Assembly (NCBI RefSeq): GCF_035474595.1
Contig: NZ_DATIND010000145.1
Coordinates: 1-51,038 of the forward strand
DNA length: 51,038 nt
Source: Longimicrobium sp.
GTDB lineage: Bacteria > Gemmatimonadota > Gemmatimonadetes > Longimicrobiales > Longimicrobiaceae
Reading direction: 5' to 3'
Shown: one piece after another, positions 7,497 to 15,190 of the stretch
How the letters are laid out: the number at the start of each line of letters is the position of its first letter
Numbering within the stretch: the stretch's first letter is position 1
Translations under genes and position numbers: made by a program
Notes under the pieces: generated by a model
Databases searched by the model: none
Seen by the model: the letters and a program-made list of their open reading frames with translations, nothing else
What the model was told of the DNA's origin: nothing

Positions 7497-9368
7497 GTGC
7501 TGGCGGCGCTCGGCCGTCTCCCCGTCTGGGCGCTGCTGGCCGCGGGCGCGCTCCTGGTCCTCCTCGCCGCCTGGGTGCAGCGCGCGGGCGCGGGGCGGAC
7601 GCAGCTGGCGCTGGCCGCATGGCCGCCGCTGCACGTCCTCCTCTTCGCGACCGGATCGGCGGATTCGCCGCTGATCGCGCTGGCCGCGGCGTGGCTGGTC
7701 GCCCTGGGCCGCTCGTCCACCCGCGCGCTGGCGGGGGGATGGATCGCCGCGGCGCTCCTCGTCCCCGCGGCGCAGTGGCTGCACCGCGCGCCGCCGTCCG
7801 TCATCTCCATCACCCGATACGAATTGCTCCTTGCCGTCGCCGCGGGGCTGTCGATGCTGCGCCGCGCCCGTCCCTCCGCATCCGCGTCGCCATCGACCGA
7901 CGAGCCGCGGGAGGGGGGGAAGAAGGAGGAGACGGGGGATGCGGACGCGGACCTGAGGGCGGCGCTGGAGATCGTCCGCCGCGCGACGGACGCGCACGAG
8001 GCCACGCTCTGGCGCGCGGACGGCGAGTGGCGCTCGGCGTCGCTGGTGGCGCGCGCGGCCGCGCCGGGGGTGCCGCTGCCGGACGCCGTCGTCGGGCTGG
8101 AGGGCTCGCCGTACAAGTGGGCGGTGGAGGAGCAGCTTCCGCAGCACGTGCGCCGCGGCAAGCGCGACCTTCCCGCGCCGTGGGCGGAGGAGATGCTGGT
8201 CGTTCCCGTCGACCTTCCCGAGGGGGTGCTGGCGCTGGCGTATCCCGGGCTCGTTCCCCCCGGCGCGGACGCGGCGGCGCTGGACGCGGCCCGGCACCTG
8301 ACCACCGTGCACGCGCTGCTGAAGTCGCGCGGCGAGCACGCCCGCGACGACGCCCGCGTGCAGGCGATCGCCGAGGCCGCTCGCGCGCTCCCGGGCGAGA
8401 TCGAGGTGGACGCCTTCGCGCGCCGCCTGGCCGCCATCGTCCGCCAGGGAACGGGCGCCGCGGGCGTCGCGGTCGCCGTCGCGGGCGACGAGGCGGGGCG
8501 GGGAAGGGTGCTGGTGGTGGACGACACCGGCCCCGCGCCGCAGATCTCCGACGGCTTCGCGGAGGGCGATTCGCGGCTGGCGATGGCGATGAAGCACGCG
8601 GTGGACCTGCGCTACGACGATCTGCGCCGCGAGCGCGAGAAGCTGCCGCTGCTGACCGCGGGCGAGCAGTGGCGGATGGCGCCGCGCTCCGCCGCCGTGT
8701 TCCCGCTCGTCGCCGACGGGCGCGCGCTGGGCGCCGTGGCGGCGTGGCACCCGGAGCCGGGGAAGTTCGGGGAGAAGGAGACGGAGCTGCTACGCCTGCT
8801 CTGCTCCATCGCGCCGATGCCGCTGCGCAGCGCGCGCCAGTACGAGGCGCTGGACCTGCGCGCGCACACCGACGCGCTGACCGCGCTCCCCAACCGCGCC
8901 GCGTTCGAGGAGCGGCTGGCCACGCTCACGCACGTGTTCGACCGCTACGCGCGCCCGTTCGCGGTGCTGGTGCTGGACGTGGACTTCTTCAAGAAGTTCA
9001 ACGACACGCACGGCCACGAGGCGGGCGACCGCGTGCTGCAGCACGTGGCCGCCGTCGTCCGCCAGACCGTGCGCGACGTGGACACCCCCGCGCGCCTGGG
9101 CGGCGAGGAGTTCGTGGTGTTGATGCCGGAGACGGGCCTCCGCGCCAGCCAGGAGGCGGGCGAGCGCCTGCGCCGCAGCATCGAGGCGCGCACGGTGAGC
9201 TGGAACGGGCGCCCGCTCTCCGTCACCGTTTCCATCGGCGCCGCGTCATGCCCCGACTGCACCACCACCGCCAGCGAGGTGCTGAAGCTGGCCGACGAGG
9301 CGCTCTACCGCGCCAAGGCCGCCGGCCGGAACCGCGTCGCCAGCGCGCCCAGGGCGGCGAAGGTGTAG
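7497..9368 (+). CDS. Membrane-anchored GAF-like/GGDEF diguanylate cyclase
   Basis: At least 623 residues. The N-terminus has three or four hydrophobic segments (to about residue 120), then a charged linker, one or two GAF-like regions (about 150-280 and 290-440), and a GGDEF domain (about 450-610). The active motif is GGEEF (535-539), and the product-inhibition I-site RDVD stands five residues upstream, so it should make c-di-GMP from two GTP with feedback control. The GTG at 7497 is the first ordinary start, but the codons before it still encode a hydrophobic stretch (LIAAGAAYLA), so the real start may be a rare codon between 7431 and 7467. It is followed by a heptad hairpin. Confidence 0.85.
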   Translation: MLAALGRLPVWALLAAGALLVLLAAWVQRAGAGRTQLALAAWPPLHVLLFATGSADSPLIALAAAWLVALGRSSTRALAGGWIAAALLVPAAQWLHRAPPSVISITRYELLLAVAAGLSMLRRARPSASASPSTDEPREGGKKEETGDADADLRAALEIVRRATDAHEATLWRADGEWRSASLVARAAAPGVPLPDAVVGLEGSPYKWAVEEQLPQHVRRGKRDLPAPWAEEMLVVPVDLPEGVLALAYPGLVPPGADAAALDAARHLTTVHALLKSRGEHARDDARVQAIAEAARALPGEIEVDAFARRLAAIVRQGTGAAGVAVAVAGDEAGRGRVLVVDDTGPAPQISDGFAEGDSRLAMAMKHAVDLRYDDLRREREKLPLLTAGEQWRMAPRSAAVFPLVADGRALGAVAAWHPEPGKFGEKETELLRLLCSIAPMPLRSARQYEALDLRAHTDALTALPNRAAFEERLATLTHVFDRYARPFAVLVLDVDFFKKFNDTHGHEAGDRVLQHVAAVVRQTVRDVDTPARLGGEEFVVLMPETGLRASQEAGERLRRSIEARTVSWNGRPLSVTVSIGAASCPDCTTTASEVLKLADEALYRAKAAGRNRVASAPRAAKV

Positions 9369-9384
9369 GGAAGAAAGAAAAAAG

Positions 9385-9500
9385 AAGTCCTAAGTCCCAA
9401 GTCCTGAGTCCCAAGTGAACTGCGAGCGTGTGCCACCTGGGACTCAGCACTCAGCACTCAGCACTCAGCACTTGGGACTCAGGACTCAGGACTCAGGACT
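9385..9500. repeat. Heptad-built long hairpin after a stop codon
   Basis: The ascending arm is AAGTCCT AAGTCCC AAGTCCT GAGTCCC AAGTG (9385-9417); the descending arm at 9439-9500 is made of GGGACTC, AGCACTC, AGCACTT and AGGACTC units. GAGTCCCAAGTG (9406-9417) and 9469-9480 pair perfectly over 12 bp and the stem extends outward with wobble. It starts 16 bp after the diguanylate cyclase stop and could act as its terminator. Confidence 0.75.
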
Positions 9501-9530
9501 ATCCCCGTAAGTCGTTGCCAGATCGATAGA

Positions 9531-9559
9531 TTGACACGCTCGCCCACAGGGGTTAGATT
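9531..9559 (+). promoter_or_regulatory. tmRNA promoter
   Basis: TTGACA (9531-9536), a 17-bp spacer and TAGATT (9554-9559). Transcription would begin near 9566, about 23 nt before the mature tmRNA 5' end. Confidence 0.7.
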
Positions 9560-9588
9560 GGGAGCGTTGATTGAAAACACAGGGTCAT

Positions 9589-9962
9589 GGGGATGACAGG
9601 TTTCGACGCGTACGGTGAAGCCGTGGCTGCGTGCCGAGGAGCTCGGGGCACTCGTTAAATCTCCGGGAAAATTGTACCTGCGAACGATAACTTCGCCCTG
9701 GCTGCGTAAGTAGACGCCCCTCACGGGGCTCCTTACCTCCCATCCGTCGGTCAGCCCCGCCTGAGGCGGGCCGCCGGGTGTCGATAAATTCTGGCTGGCC
9801 TGCGTTTGGCGCCGTGACGGCGCAGGCGAGATTTTCACGGCTGGTTCGCAAGGGGCCTTCAGCCGGCCGATGAGCGAGCGAGGAGAACAGAACGGTTGAA
9901 TACGCACGTAGACGCTGCGGGGGATCGGTAGGCGGACCCGGGTTCGAATCCCGGCATCTCCA
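9589..9962 (+). ncRNA. ssrA: Transfer-messenger RNA (tmRNA)
   Basis: One-piece tmRNA of about 374 nt. The 5' end GGGGATGACAGGTTTCGACG and the 3' end GGTTCGAATCCCGGCATCTCCA form the tRNA-Ala-like domain: GGGGATG pairs with CATCTCC in the acceptor stem, and GGTTCGAATC is the T-loop. The mRNA-like part begins at the resume codon GCG (9680) and encodes the degradation tag ANDNFALAA ending in TAA (9707-9709). The rest folds as pseudoknots. CCA is not encoded (the genome reads ACTC after the stem), so it must be added enzymatically. smpB is not in the window. tmRNA frees stalled ribosomes and tags the unfinished protein. Confidence 0.97.
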
Positions 9963-9970
9963 CTCATGAC

Positions 9971-10008
9971 GAAAGCCGGGCTCAGCTTCATTGCTGGGCC
10001 CGGCTTTC
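9971..10008 (+). terminator. tmRNA terminator
   Basis: A perfect 16-bp stem, GAAAGCCGGGCTCAGC (9971-9986) with 9993-10008, loop TTCATT. The following GTCGTTTCTG is only moderately T-rich. The gap to the next gene (10009-10221) holds a 10-bp repeat of the tmRNA 3' end (10026-10035) and the operator-like palindrome. Confidence 0.8.
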
Positions 10009-10183
10009 GTCGTTTCTGTCTTCCCGCATCTCCACGCGAACTCAGCCGCAGTAAACAACCCTCTTTCGCTCGCCGCTTCCACGGATTAAGTTCGCTCCGA
10101 GACATAACTAGACACGTTGGACAAATTGGAATTATTGGAATTACTGGTCAGGCGGCCGGCGCGGAAGGGTGGGCCTTGTGCTG

Positions 10184-10201
10184 GTACGTCTTTTGACGTA
10201 C
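10184..10201. promoter_or_regulatory. Candidate operator of the toxin-antitoxin pair
   Basis: The perfect palindrome GTACGTCTTTTGACGTAC (7-bp arms, TTTT centre) ends 20 bp before the first start codon. Its position and its AT-centred design resemble the palindromes bound by MqsA-type antitoxins. A possible -35 (TTGGAC, 10117-10122) lies upstream but no convincing -10 was found. Confidence 0.5.
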
Positions 10202-10221
10202 ATTGAAATCCGGGAGGCGGA

Positions 10222-10518
10222 ATGGGGTTTCGGGACGTGCGGAGCCTGCTGATCGACGCCCTGGAATCCGGGCGCTTTCAGCACGAATACCGGGCCGACA
10301 TGGAAAGCAAGAACCTGCTCGCCATTGGCGAGGTCACGCCCGAGTTCGTGGTGTCGCTGCTGCGGCGGTGCCCGGGGCAGGCGTACCGGTGCAGCCCGTA
10401 CCACTTCGACCATCGCATCCAGTGCCACCAGTTCACCCCCAGCCTGAACGGCGAGCGGTGGTACCTGAAGGCCTGCTTCCTTTCCGCCGACGCCGTGTTC
10501 ATCAGCGTGCACCAGTAG
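10222..10518 (+). CDS. MqsR-like toxin candidate
   Basis: 98 residues, the length of E. coli MqsR. Compared from memory with MqsR, residues 62-83 align without gaps and share Asp63, His64, Ile66, Pro73, Leu75 and Tyr81-Leu82-Lys83; Tyr81 falls at the number of a key MqsR residue. The C-terminus (DAVFISVHQ) fits the last beta-strand. MqsR is a RelE-fold, ribosome-independent mRNA interferase. The N-terminal half is more divergent (helical, then EVTPEFVVSLLRRC). A strong Shine-Dalgarno (GGGAGG) precedes the ATG. The toxin-first order with the zinc-finger gene 9 bp downstream is that of mqsRA. An unrelated small RelE-like protein remains possible. Confidence 0.6.
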   Translation: MGFRDVRSLLIDALESGRFQHEYRADMESKNLLAIGEVTPEFVVSLLRRCPGQAYRCSPYHFDHRIQCHQFTPSLNGERWYLKACFLSADAVFISVHQ

Positions 10519-10527
10519 GAGGGCTCC

Positions 10528-11160
10528 ATGCATCTGTACCGTGAGGGCGACGCGTCCGAGGCCATCTGCCACGCCTGCCAGCGGCGCGTGGCCACGCGCT
10601 TCGCCGTGCGCACGGTCACGCTCCCCGAAACGGGCATCGAGGTGCCCGACGTGCTGGCCGCGGTGTGCGACGAGTGTGGCCAGGTGGCCGCCATCCCGGC
10701 GCAGTCCGCGCCCAAGCTGAAGGAGGCGCGGGAGCGGCGGAAGGCGGAGGAGCTGGAGGCGCGCATCCCCTCGCACCTGGACGACGTGGTGCACCTGCTG
10801 TCGGACCACTTCGCGGCCGCGGTGGCCAGCTTCCGCCCCTCGCTGCTGCGCTTCTACCTGCGCGAGGTGGCCAGCGACCCGGAGCTGGCCGCGCGGGTGC
10901 GGTCGCTCTCGGCCAGCGACCTGGCGCAGGGGCGGGCGCGTGCCCGCGTGTCGCTGCGCGCGCCCGAGGGGCTGCTGCGCGACGTGCGTCAGGCCGCGCG
11001 CCTGGCGGGGATCGGCTCCGATGCCGACCTGATCCGCGGCATCCTGCTGGCGGCCAAGGAAGATGTGCTGGAGGGCGGCGCCCCCGAACGCCGCCTCCGT
11101 CTCGGTGGCGCCGCGCAGGCCGAGGGCGCGCCGCGGCCAGCGGAACTCGCGGTTCGGTAG
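10528..11160 (+). CDS. Zinc-finger (YgiT/MqsA-type) plus ribbon-helix-helix antitoxin candidate
   Basis: 210 residues. The N-terminal domain has Cys14/Cys17 and Cys47/Cys50 with an intervening beta-rich segment, the spacing of the MqsA/YgiT zinc domain that binds the toxin. Residues 60-130 are helical and charged. Residues 139-181 read as a ribbon-helix-helix: strand ARVSLRAP, helix GLLRDVRQAARLAG, turn IGSDAD, helix LIRGILLAAKEDV, much like the Arc repressor. MqsA normally ends in an XRE-type helix-turn-helix, so this swap is unusual. AGGAGGG overlaps the toxin stop and sits four bases before the ATG, predicting efficient coupled translation. It probably neutralizes the upstream protein and represses from the 10184 palindrome; this is inference. 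Confidence 0.6.
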   Translation: MHLYREGDASEAICHACQRRVATRFAVRTVTLPETGIEVPDVLAAVCDECGQVAAIPAQSAPKLKEARERRKAEELEARIPSHLDDVVHLLSDHFAAAVASFRPSLLRFYLREVASDPELAARVRSLSASDLAQGRARARVSLRAPEGLLRDVRQAARLAGIGSDADLIRGILLAAKEDVLEGGAPERRLRLGGAAQAEGAPRPAELAVR

Positions 11161-11177
11161 GTTTCCAGGAGATGAAG

Positions 11178-11212
11178 AGAGCCGGCCCGGGATCATCCCC
11201 CGGACCGGCTCT
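11178..11212. terminator. Bidirectional terminator between convergent genes
   Basis: AGAGCCGG (11178-11185) and CCGGG pair with CCCGG and CCGGCTCT (11205-11212), leaving one internal mismatch. It lies 18 bp after the antitoxin stop and 28 bp from the end of the minus-strand gene. Confidence 0.65.
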
Positions 11213-11239
11213 TCGCGTTCGGCGACGCGCCTCTCGGCC

Positions 11240-11929
11240 TCACTCCGGCGGCGGGGCGCGGAAGCCGTTGCGGGCGAGGAGGTCCAGCGCGGCGGCGGCC
11301 TTGCGCGAGCGGACGGCGCCGCTGGCGTGCAGGCGGCGGAGCGCGTCCGCACCCGCGGGGCCCATCTCCGCCAGCGTCCAGACGGCGGCGGCGGGCGCGT
11401 CGTAGCCGTCGGCGGGGTCCGCGTCTCCCGTCGCGACGGTGATGAGATAGGCGGCGGCCCGGCGGCGATCGGGGGCGAGCGCGAGGAGGCGCAGCGCGGT
11501 GCGGCGGAGCGCGGGATCGGTGCTGCGCCGGTGGATGCGCTCCAGCCGCGCGCCCACGCCCGGCGCGGCGGTGCGCGCGAGGGTGATCGTTGCCGCCTGG
11601 CGCACCTTGGGGTCGGCCGAGCGCAGCGCCAGCCGTTCCAGCGCCGCCTGGAACGCCGGTTCGCCGGCCGCCGCCCCGGTGGAGGGGGCGGCGTCCGCGG
11701 GCTCGTCCAGCGCGGCGGAGCGGCCGGGGGTGGGGTCCTCGGGGCGGCGCGTGGCCGGGGCGGGGAGGGTGATGCTGTACTCTACGCCGTTCTGCTCGTG
11801 CACGCGCAGCTCGTAGCCGGCGGAGGTGCGCACGAGGCGGCCAGCATCCTCCTGCGCGGGCGCGCGGGCGGCGAGGAGCGGGATGGAGACGAGAAGAAGC
11901 GGGACTGCGCGGCGCACCGGCATCATCAT
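11240..11929 (-). CDS. Exported HEAT-like repeat protein
   Basis: 229 residues. A signal peptide (RRAVPLLLVSIPLLAARAPA, cleavage near APAQED) is followed by a short beta stretch (TSAGYELRVHEQNGVEYSITLP) and an acidic linker. The rest, from about residue 90, is a series of helical hairpins: ALERLALRSADPKVRQAATITLART, LERIHRRSTDPALRRTALRLLAL, AAVWTLAEMGPAGADALRRL. The DP-x-V/L-R-x-x-A pattern is that of HEAT/PBS-lyase repeats, which serve as protein-binding scaffolds. Start: GGAGG lies six bases before the ATG at 11929; a GTG at 11932 and two more ATGs also fit. No partner is evident nearby. Confidence 0.7.
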   Translation of the reverse strand: MMMPVRRAVPLLLVSIPLLAARAPAQEDAGRLVRTSAGYELRVHEQNGVEYSITLPAPATRRPEDPTPGRSAALDEPADAAPSTGAAAGEPAFQAALERLALRSADPKVRQAATITLARTAAPGVGARLERIHRRSTDPALRRTALRLLALAPDRRRAAAYLITVATGDADPADGYDAPAAAVWTLAEMGPAGADALRRLHASGAVRSRKAAAALDLLARNGFRAPPPE

Positions 11930-12106
11930 CACCCACCTCCCTTCTGCGCATCGGGACGGTGATCGTCGGCTTCCCCGTAGAACGCGGGGCGGGAGGCGAT
12001 TCTAACGCGCACCGTCTTCATCGCCGCGCTTGACGGTGGCGCGGGCGCAGCGCGTATTGTGCGCCGGGGATTCGATCTCCATCTCCCGAAACCGGCGGAG
12101 GCTCCG

Positions 12107-12532
12107 ATGCGGCGTGCTCCGGTCTCGCTCCTGCTGGTCGCCGGGCTGGCGCTGCTCGTCCATGTGGACTGGCACCTGGCGCGGTCCGGGCACGGGCATC
12201 ACCGGCTCAGCTTCGACTGGCCGTACCACTGGACGCTGGCCGTACCCGCCTTCGCGCTCGCCGCGTGGGTGGTGTGGCGGCGGTGGCCGGACCGGCTCGC
12301 CCCGGCGTCGGCGCTGAACCTGGGGCTGGCGCTGGCGGTGGGGCAGGTGCTGGAGCCGCTGGCCGAGCAGATCCACTACTTCCATCGCTTCGCCCTGGGG
12401 ATCGAGCCGCCGCGGTGGACGGTGTTCCTGCAGTTCGCGGGGACGGGGCTGCTGGCGTACGCCTGCACGCTGGCGCTCCTCCATCGCCGCGCGCGGCGCG
12501 ATCCATCGCGGGCGCCGGTGCGTCCGGCCTGA
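12107..12532 (+). CDS. Small integral membrane protein
   Basis: 141 residues with four likely transmembrane helices: APVSLLLVAGLALLVHV, WTLAVPAFALAAWVVW, LNLGLALAVGQVLEPL and FLQFAGTGLLAYACTLALL. A His-rich loop (HGHHRLSFDWPYHW) between the first two and HYFHRF between the third and fourth could bind metal or face the periplasm. The end is basic. The ATG at 12107 follows GGCGGAGG. I do not recognize the family and the neighbours give no clue; a terminator at 12560 separates it from the convergent gene. Confidence 0.65.
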   Translation: MRRAPVSLLLVAGLALLVHVDWHLARSGHGHHRLSFDWPYHWTLAVPAFALAAWVVWRRWPDRLAPASALNLGLALAVGQVLEPLAEQIHYFHRFALGIEPPRWTVFLQFAGTGLLAYACTLALLHRRARRDPSRAPVRPA

Positions 12533-12559
12533 GCATCGGACGATCTCCCGAAAATCGAA

Positions 12560-12592
12560 GAGGCGCCACGGACCGATCGTCCGCGGCGCCTC
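12560..12592. terminator. Bidirectional terminator between convergent genes
   Basis: GAGGCGCC (12560-12567) pairs with GGCGCCTC (12585-12592), with an inner CGGAC/GTCCG stem. It lies between the convergent genes ending at 12532 and 12617. Confidence 0.7.
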
Positions 12593-12616
12593 GTCTCCAT
12601 CATCCCCCGCCCGCGG

Positions 12617-13822
12617 TCACGGCTTCTGCGCCGCCGCTTCGCGCGCGAGGAGCGCCTGCACCTGGGCCTGCAGCCCGGCCACGTCGGCGCGCAGCCCCTC
12701 GACCTCGCCGCGCAGCTGCGTGACCTCGTTGGTGCGGTGGTTCAGCTGCCGCTGCAGGTCGGTGGTGCGCGCCTCCAGCGCCTTCACGCCGGCCAGGTTC
12801 ACCCCGTCGATGTCGCCCAGCCCGATGGTGGTTTCGCCCAGGCCCAGAGCGAAGGCGTGGTAGAAGTCTTCGGCCACCGGGCCCAGGTGCCGTACGCGGG
12901 CGGCATCGGGGCCACCGATCATGTTCCAGGTGGTGATGGGGATCCCCCGGATCCGGGCGAGCACGTCCTCGCCGTTCACCGCCACGAAGTTCTCCTTGAG
13001 CGTGCGGCTGGACGCGCAGGTCCAGCTGGGGACCGCCACGGTCAGGTCGCATCCCACGTTGCCGCCGGCGCCCGGGGTGTTGCCGTTGGCCGCGGTGCTC
13101 ACGCGCAGGCGGATGCCACCGTTGTAGCGGATGCGGAACTCGTTGTCGGCCTGGTTGCGCACCGAGTCGGTGGTGGACTCGTCGCCCATGGCCATGGTGC
13201 CGGTGTGCGTGTTGTTCGAGGCGCGGTACCCGATGGCCACCGAGTAGTCGTTGTTGGCCGTGGTGCGGTAGCCCAGCGCCACCGAGCCCTGCCCGCCCGC
13301 GCGCACCGTGTAGCCGATGGCCGTGCAGGCGAAGCCGGAGCAGACGTTGCTGGCGCCCGAGCTGAAGCCGGCGGTGCCGCTTACGGTCACCCCCGAGCCG
13401 AAGCCTACGCCCACGGTGGAGCTGACCGTCACCTGGTCGCCGTAGGCGAAGGCGCCGTAGCCGCTGGCGGTGACCTGATTGCCGCCGGCGAAGGTGAAGT
13501 CGTCCATGTTGGCGTCGTCCCAGTTGGTCTGGGCCGTGGGAACGCGCCCCCAGCGCACCGAGCCGCGGCAGGGATCCCACATGAAGCGTGTGCCGGCGCC
13601 GGTGGCGGGGAGCTGCGCCGCGCAGCCGGTGGTGTTGCCCACGTCACGCACGAAGCCGTAGGCCACGAAGGCGCCGGAGCTGTCCACGCGGAAGCGGTCG
13701 CTGAGCGGCGAGCCGGCGCGGAGCCTGAGCAGCACGGCGGCCTGCCCGTGGGCGGGCGCGGGAGCGCCGGCGGCGCACAGGGCCGCGGCGAGCGTCGCGG
13801 CGGCGAAGATCGGGGTCCTCAT
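12617..13822 (-). CDS. Exported trimeric-adhesin-like protein with S74 self-cleaving chaperone domain
   Basis: 401 residues. Signal peptide to about residue 26 (AHGQA). Residues 105-215 hold YadA/Hep_Hag-style head repeats (SGYGAFAYGDQ, VGVGFGSGV, GSVALGYRTTA, YSVAIGYRAS). From residue 271 the S74 intramolecular chaperone domain begins with SSRTLKENF: Ser271 and Lys276 have the five-residue spacing of the catalytic Ser-Lys dyad known from phage endosialidase tails, followed by W-N-MIGG, HLGPVAEDFYHAF and DIDGVNLAGVKAL. A coiled coil ends the protein. S74 domains assemble trimers and then cut themselves off. It starts 36 bp after the lipoprotein gene upstream, so they form one minus-strand unit. 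Confidence 0.8.
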   Translation of the reverse strand: MRTPIFAAATLAAALCAAGAPAPAHGQAAVLLRLRAGSPLSDRFRVDSSGAFVAYGFVRDVGNTTGCAAQLPATGAGTRFMWDPCRGSVRWGRVPTAQTNWDDANMDDFTFAGGNQVTASGYGAFAYGDQVTVSSTVGVGFGSGVTVSGTAGFSSGASNVCSGFACTAIGYTVRAGGQGSVALGYRTTANNDYSVAIGYRASNNTHTGTMAMGDESTTDSVRNQADNEFRIRYNGGIRLRVSTAANGNTPGAGGNVGCDLTVAVPSWTCASSRTLKENFVAVNGEDVLARIRGIPITTWNMIGGPDAARVRHLGPVAEDFYHAFALGLGETTIGLGDIDGVNLAGVKALEARTTDLQRQLNHRTNEVTQLRGEVEGLRADVAGLQAQVQALLAREAAAQKP

Positions 13823-13858
13823 GGGGGCGTGTCTCCGGGAAAGGTTTCGCGCCGCGCG

Positions 13859-15190
13859 CTACTGCGCGTCGACGTCCATCTCGAACAGGTCCGACGTGAT
13901 CGTCCCCGAGTCGACCGCTTGGGGCGCCACGCCGTGGTACTGGCCGTCCAGCGCGTATGTCCCGGTGACCAGCACGCTGGGGAAGCGGCCCTGGAACGCC
14001 TTGTTCGCCCCCGACAGGAGCACCGAGCCCGCGCCGCTGGCCACGATCCCCGAGGGCGCCGTCTGGCCGGTGCGCACATTGCCGGTGGAGGTCAGGACGA
14101 AGCTCGCCACGTTCAGCGTGGCCTGGTCCGCCACCGTCAGGTCGGAGATCGCCACGGCCGAGGTGAGCACGGGGAAGTTGCCGCTGGCCAGCGGGAAGGG
14201 AACGGTGACCGAGTCGGCCGCCACCGGCACCAGCCCGTCGGCCCAGTTCGTTCCCACGCTCCAGTCGGCCGAGGTGGCGCCGGTCCACGCGCGCGTCATC
14301 CCGGTGACGTCGAACACCATGCTCCCCGAGCGCGTCCCGTCGTTCGCGGTGATGGAGCAGGTGGCGAACTGGACCCCGTCCACCAGTCCCGTCCCGCTCA
14401 CCGTGGCGCACGCCGCGTTGGTGGTGCCGAAGGTGATGGTGGTGCCGGGGACCACGTTCCCCACCGCCGTCCTCGACACGGCCGTCAGCGGGTGCGTGGC
14501 CGTGGGGTGCAGCGGGCCGTAGTGGTAGTCGGGAAGCTCGCCGTCCAGCGTGATGTAGCCGTTGGGGTACTCGACGGGAGCCGAGACGTAGAGGAGGAAC
14601 GTGAAGGAGGTCACCGTCGGCGGCATCACCAGCGTCCACGTCTTCGCGCCCGAAGTGGCGTTCTGCGCCAGCAGCTGGTTGTACTGGTAGAAGGGCTGCC
14701 CCGCCGCGGTGAAGGTGGCGAAGCCGTCGGGGACCACCGCCGCCGTCCCCGTTCCCCCGGTGACCGTGGGGCCCGAGGAGAAGAAGACGCGCACCCCGTT
14801 GGGGTCGGTCGTCGTCCCGTCCGTCGTTCCCATCGGCTGCTGGATGAGGTTCTGCACCGTGACGTCGAAGGTGAACTGCCCGGTGCCGCTGTTGTAGGCC
14901 ACGTTGCTGGAGGTGAGCTTCACCAGCACCCCCTGGTTGCCCACGATGATGTCGCCCTGCGTGCTGCCGGCGGGGAGCGCGGCCGCGCAGGAGACCGCCA
15001 GCGTCTGGCGGTTGCCGGTGCACTCGAGCGCCTGGATGGTGATGGGCGTGCCGGGGGTGCCGGGCGGCGTGCCGGTGCCAGGGCCGGGGCCCACGGGGTT
15101 GGCCCGGTCGGAGCAGGCCGCGGCGCCGAGCGCCAGCAGCGCGGCGGCCAGGGCGCGGGTCCGGCGGTGGAGGGGCCGGTCAGGAAGCAT
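13859..15190 (-). CDS. Lipoprotein with Ig-like and beta-rich repeats (paralogue of 15729-16598)
   Basis: 443 residues from the ATG at 15190. A basic N-terminus and hydrophobic core end in the lipobox LGAAAC, so it is a predicted lipoprotein. Residues 60-260 share long segments with the next minus-strand gene upstream (KLTSSNV.Y, FTFDVTVQNLIQQP, GTTDG.T.DPNG, MPPTV.SF.F..YV), so they are paralogues. A Big-like domain follows (ATHPLTAVSRTAVG, ATVSGTGLVDG). The C-terminal 150 residues (TGATSADWSVGTNWADG, VADQATLNVA) resemble autotransporter-type beta-helix strand repeats. Upstream in-frame codons do not encode a better start. Probably surface-exposed; function unknown. Confidence 0.75.
   Translation of the reverse strand: MLPDRPLHRRTRALAAALLALGAAACSDRANPVGPGPGTGTPPGTPGTPITIQALECTGNRQTLAVSCAAALPAGSTQGDIIVGNQGVLVKLTSSNVAYNSGTGQFTFDVTVQNLIQQPMGTTDGTTTDPNGVRVFFSSGPTVTGGTGTAAVVPDGFATFTAAGQPFYQYNQLLAQNATSGAKTWTLVMPPTVTSFTFLLYVSAPVEYPNGYITLDGELPDYHYGPLHPTATHPLTAVSRTAVGNVVPGTTITFGTTNAACATVSGTGLVDGVQFATCSITANDGTRSGSMVFDVTGMTRAWTGATSADWSVGTNWADGLVPVAADSVTVPFPLASGNFPVLTSAVAISDLTVADQATLNVASFVLTSTGNVRTGQTAPSGIVASGAGSVLLSGANKAFQGRFPSVLVTGTYALDGQYHGVAPQAVDSGTITSDLFEMDVDAQ

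Noticed and set aside
9900-9962. tRNA-like 3' half considered as a separate tRNA
   Set aside because: It is the 3' part of the tmRNA tRNA-like domain; its acceptor partner is at 9589-9595 and there is no anticodon arm.
9479-10105. Minus-strand frames across the tmRNA
   Set aside because: The interval is occupied by a complete tmRNA with its promoter and terminator. The frames have no protein-like composition.
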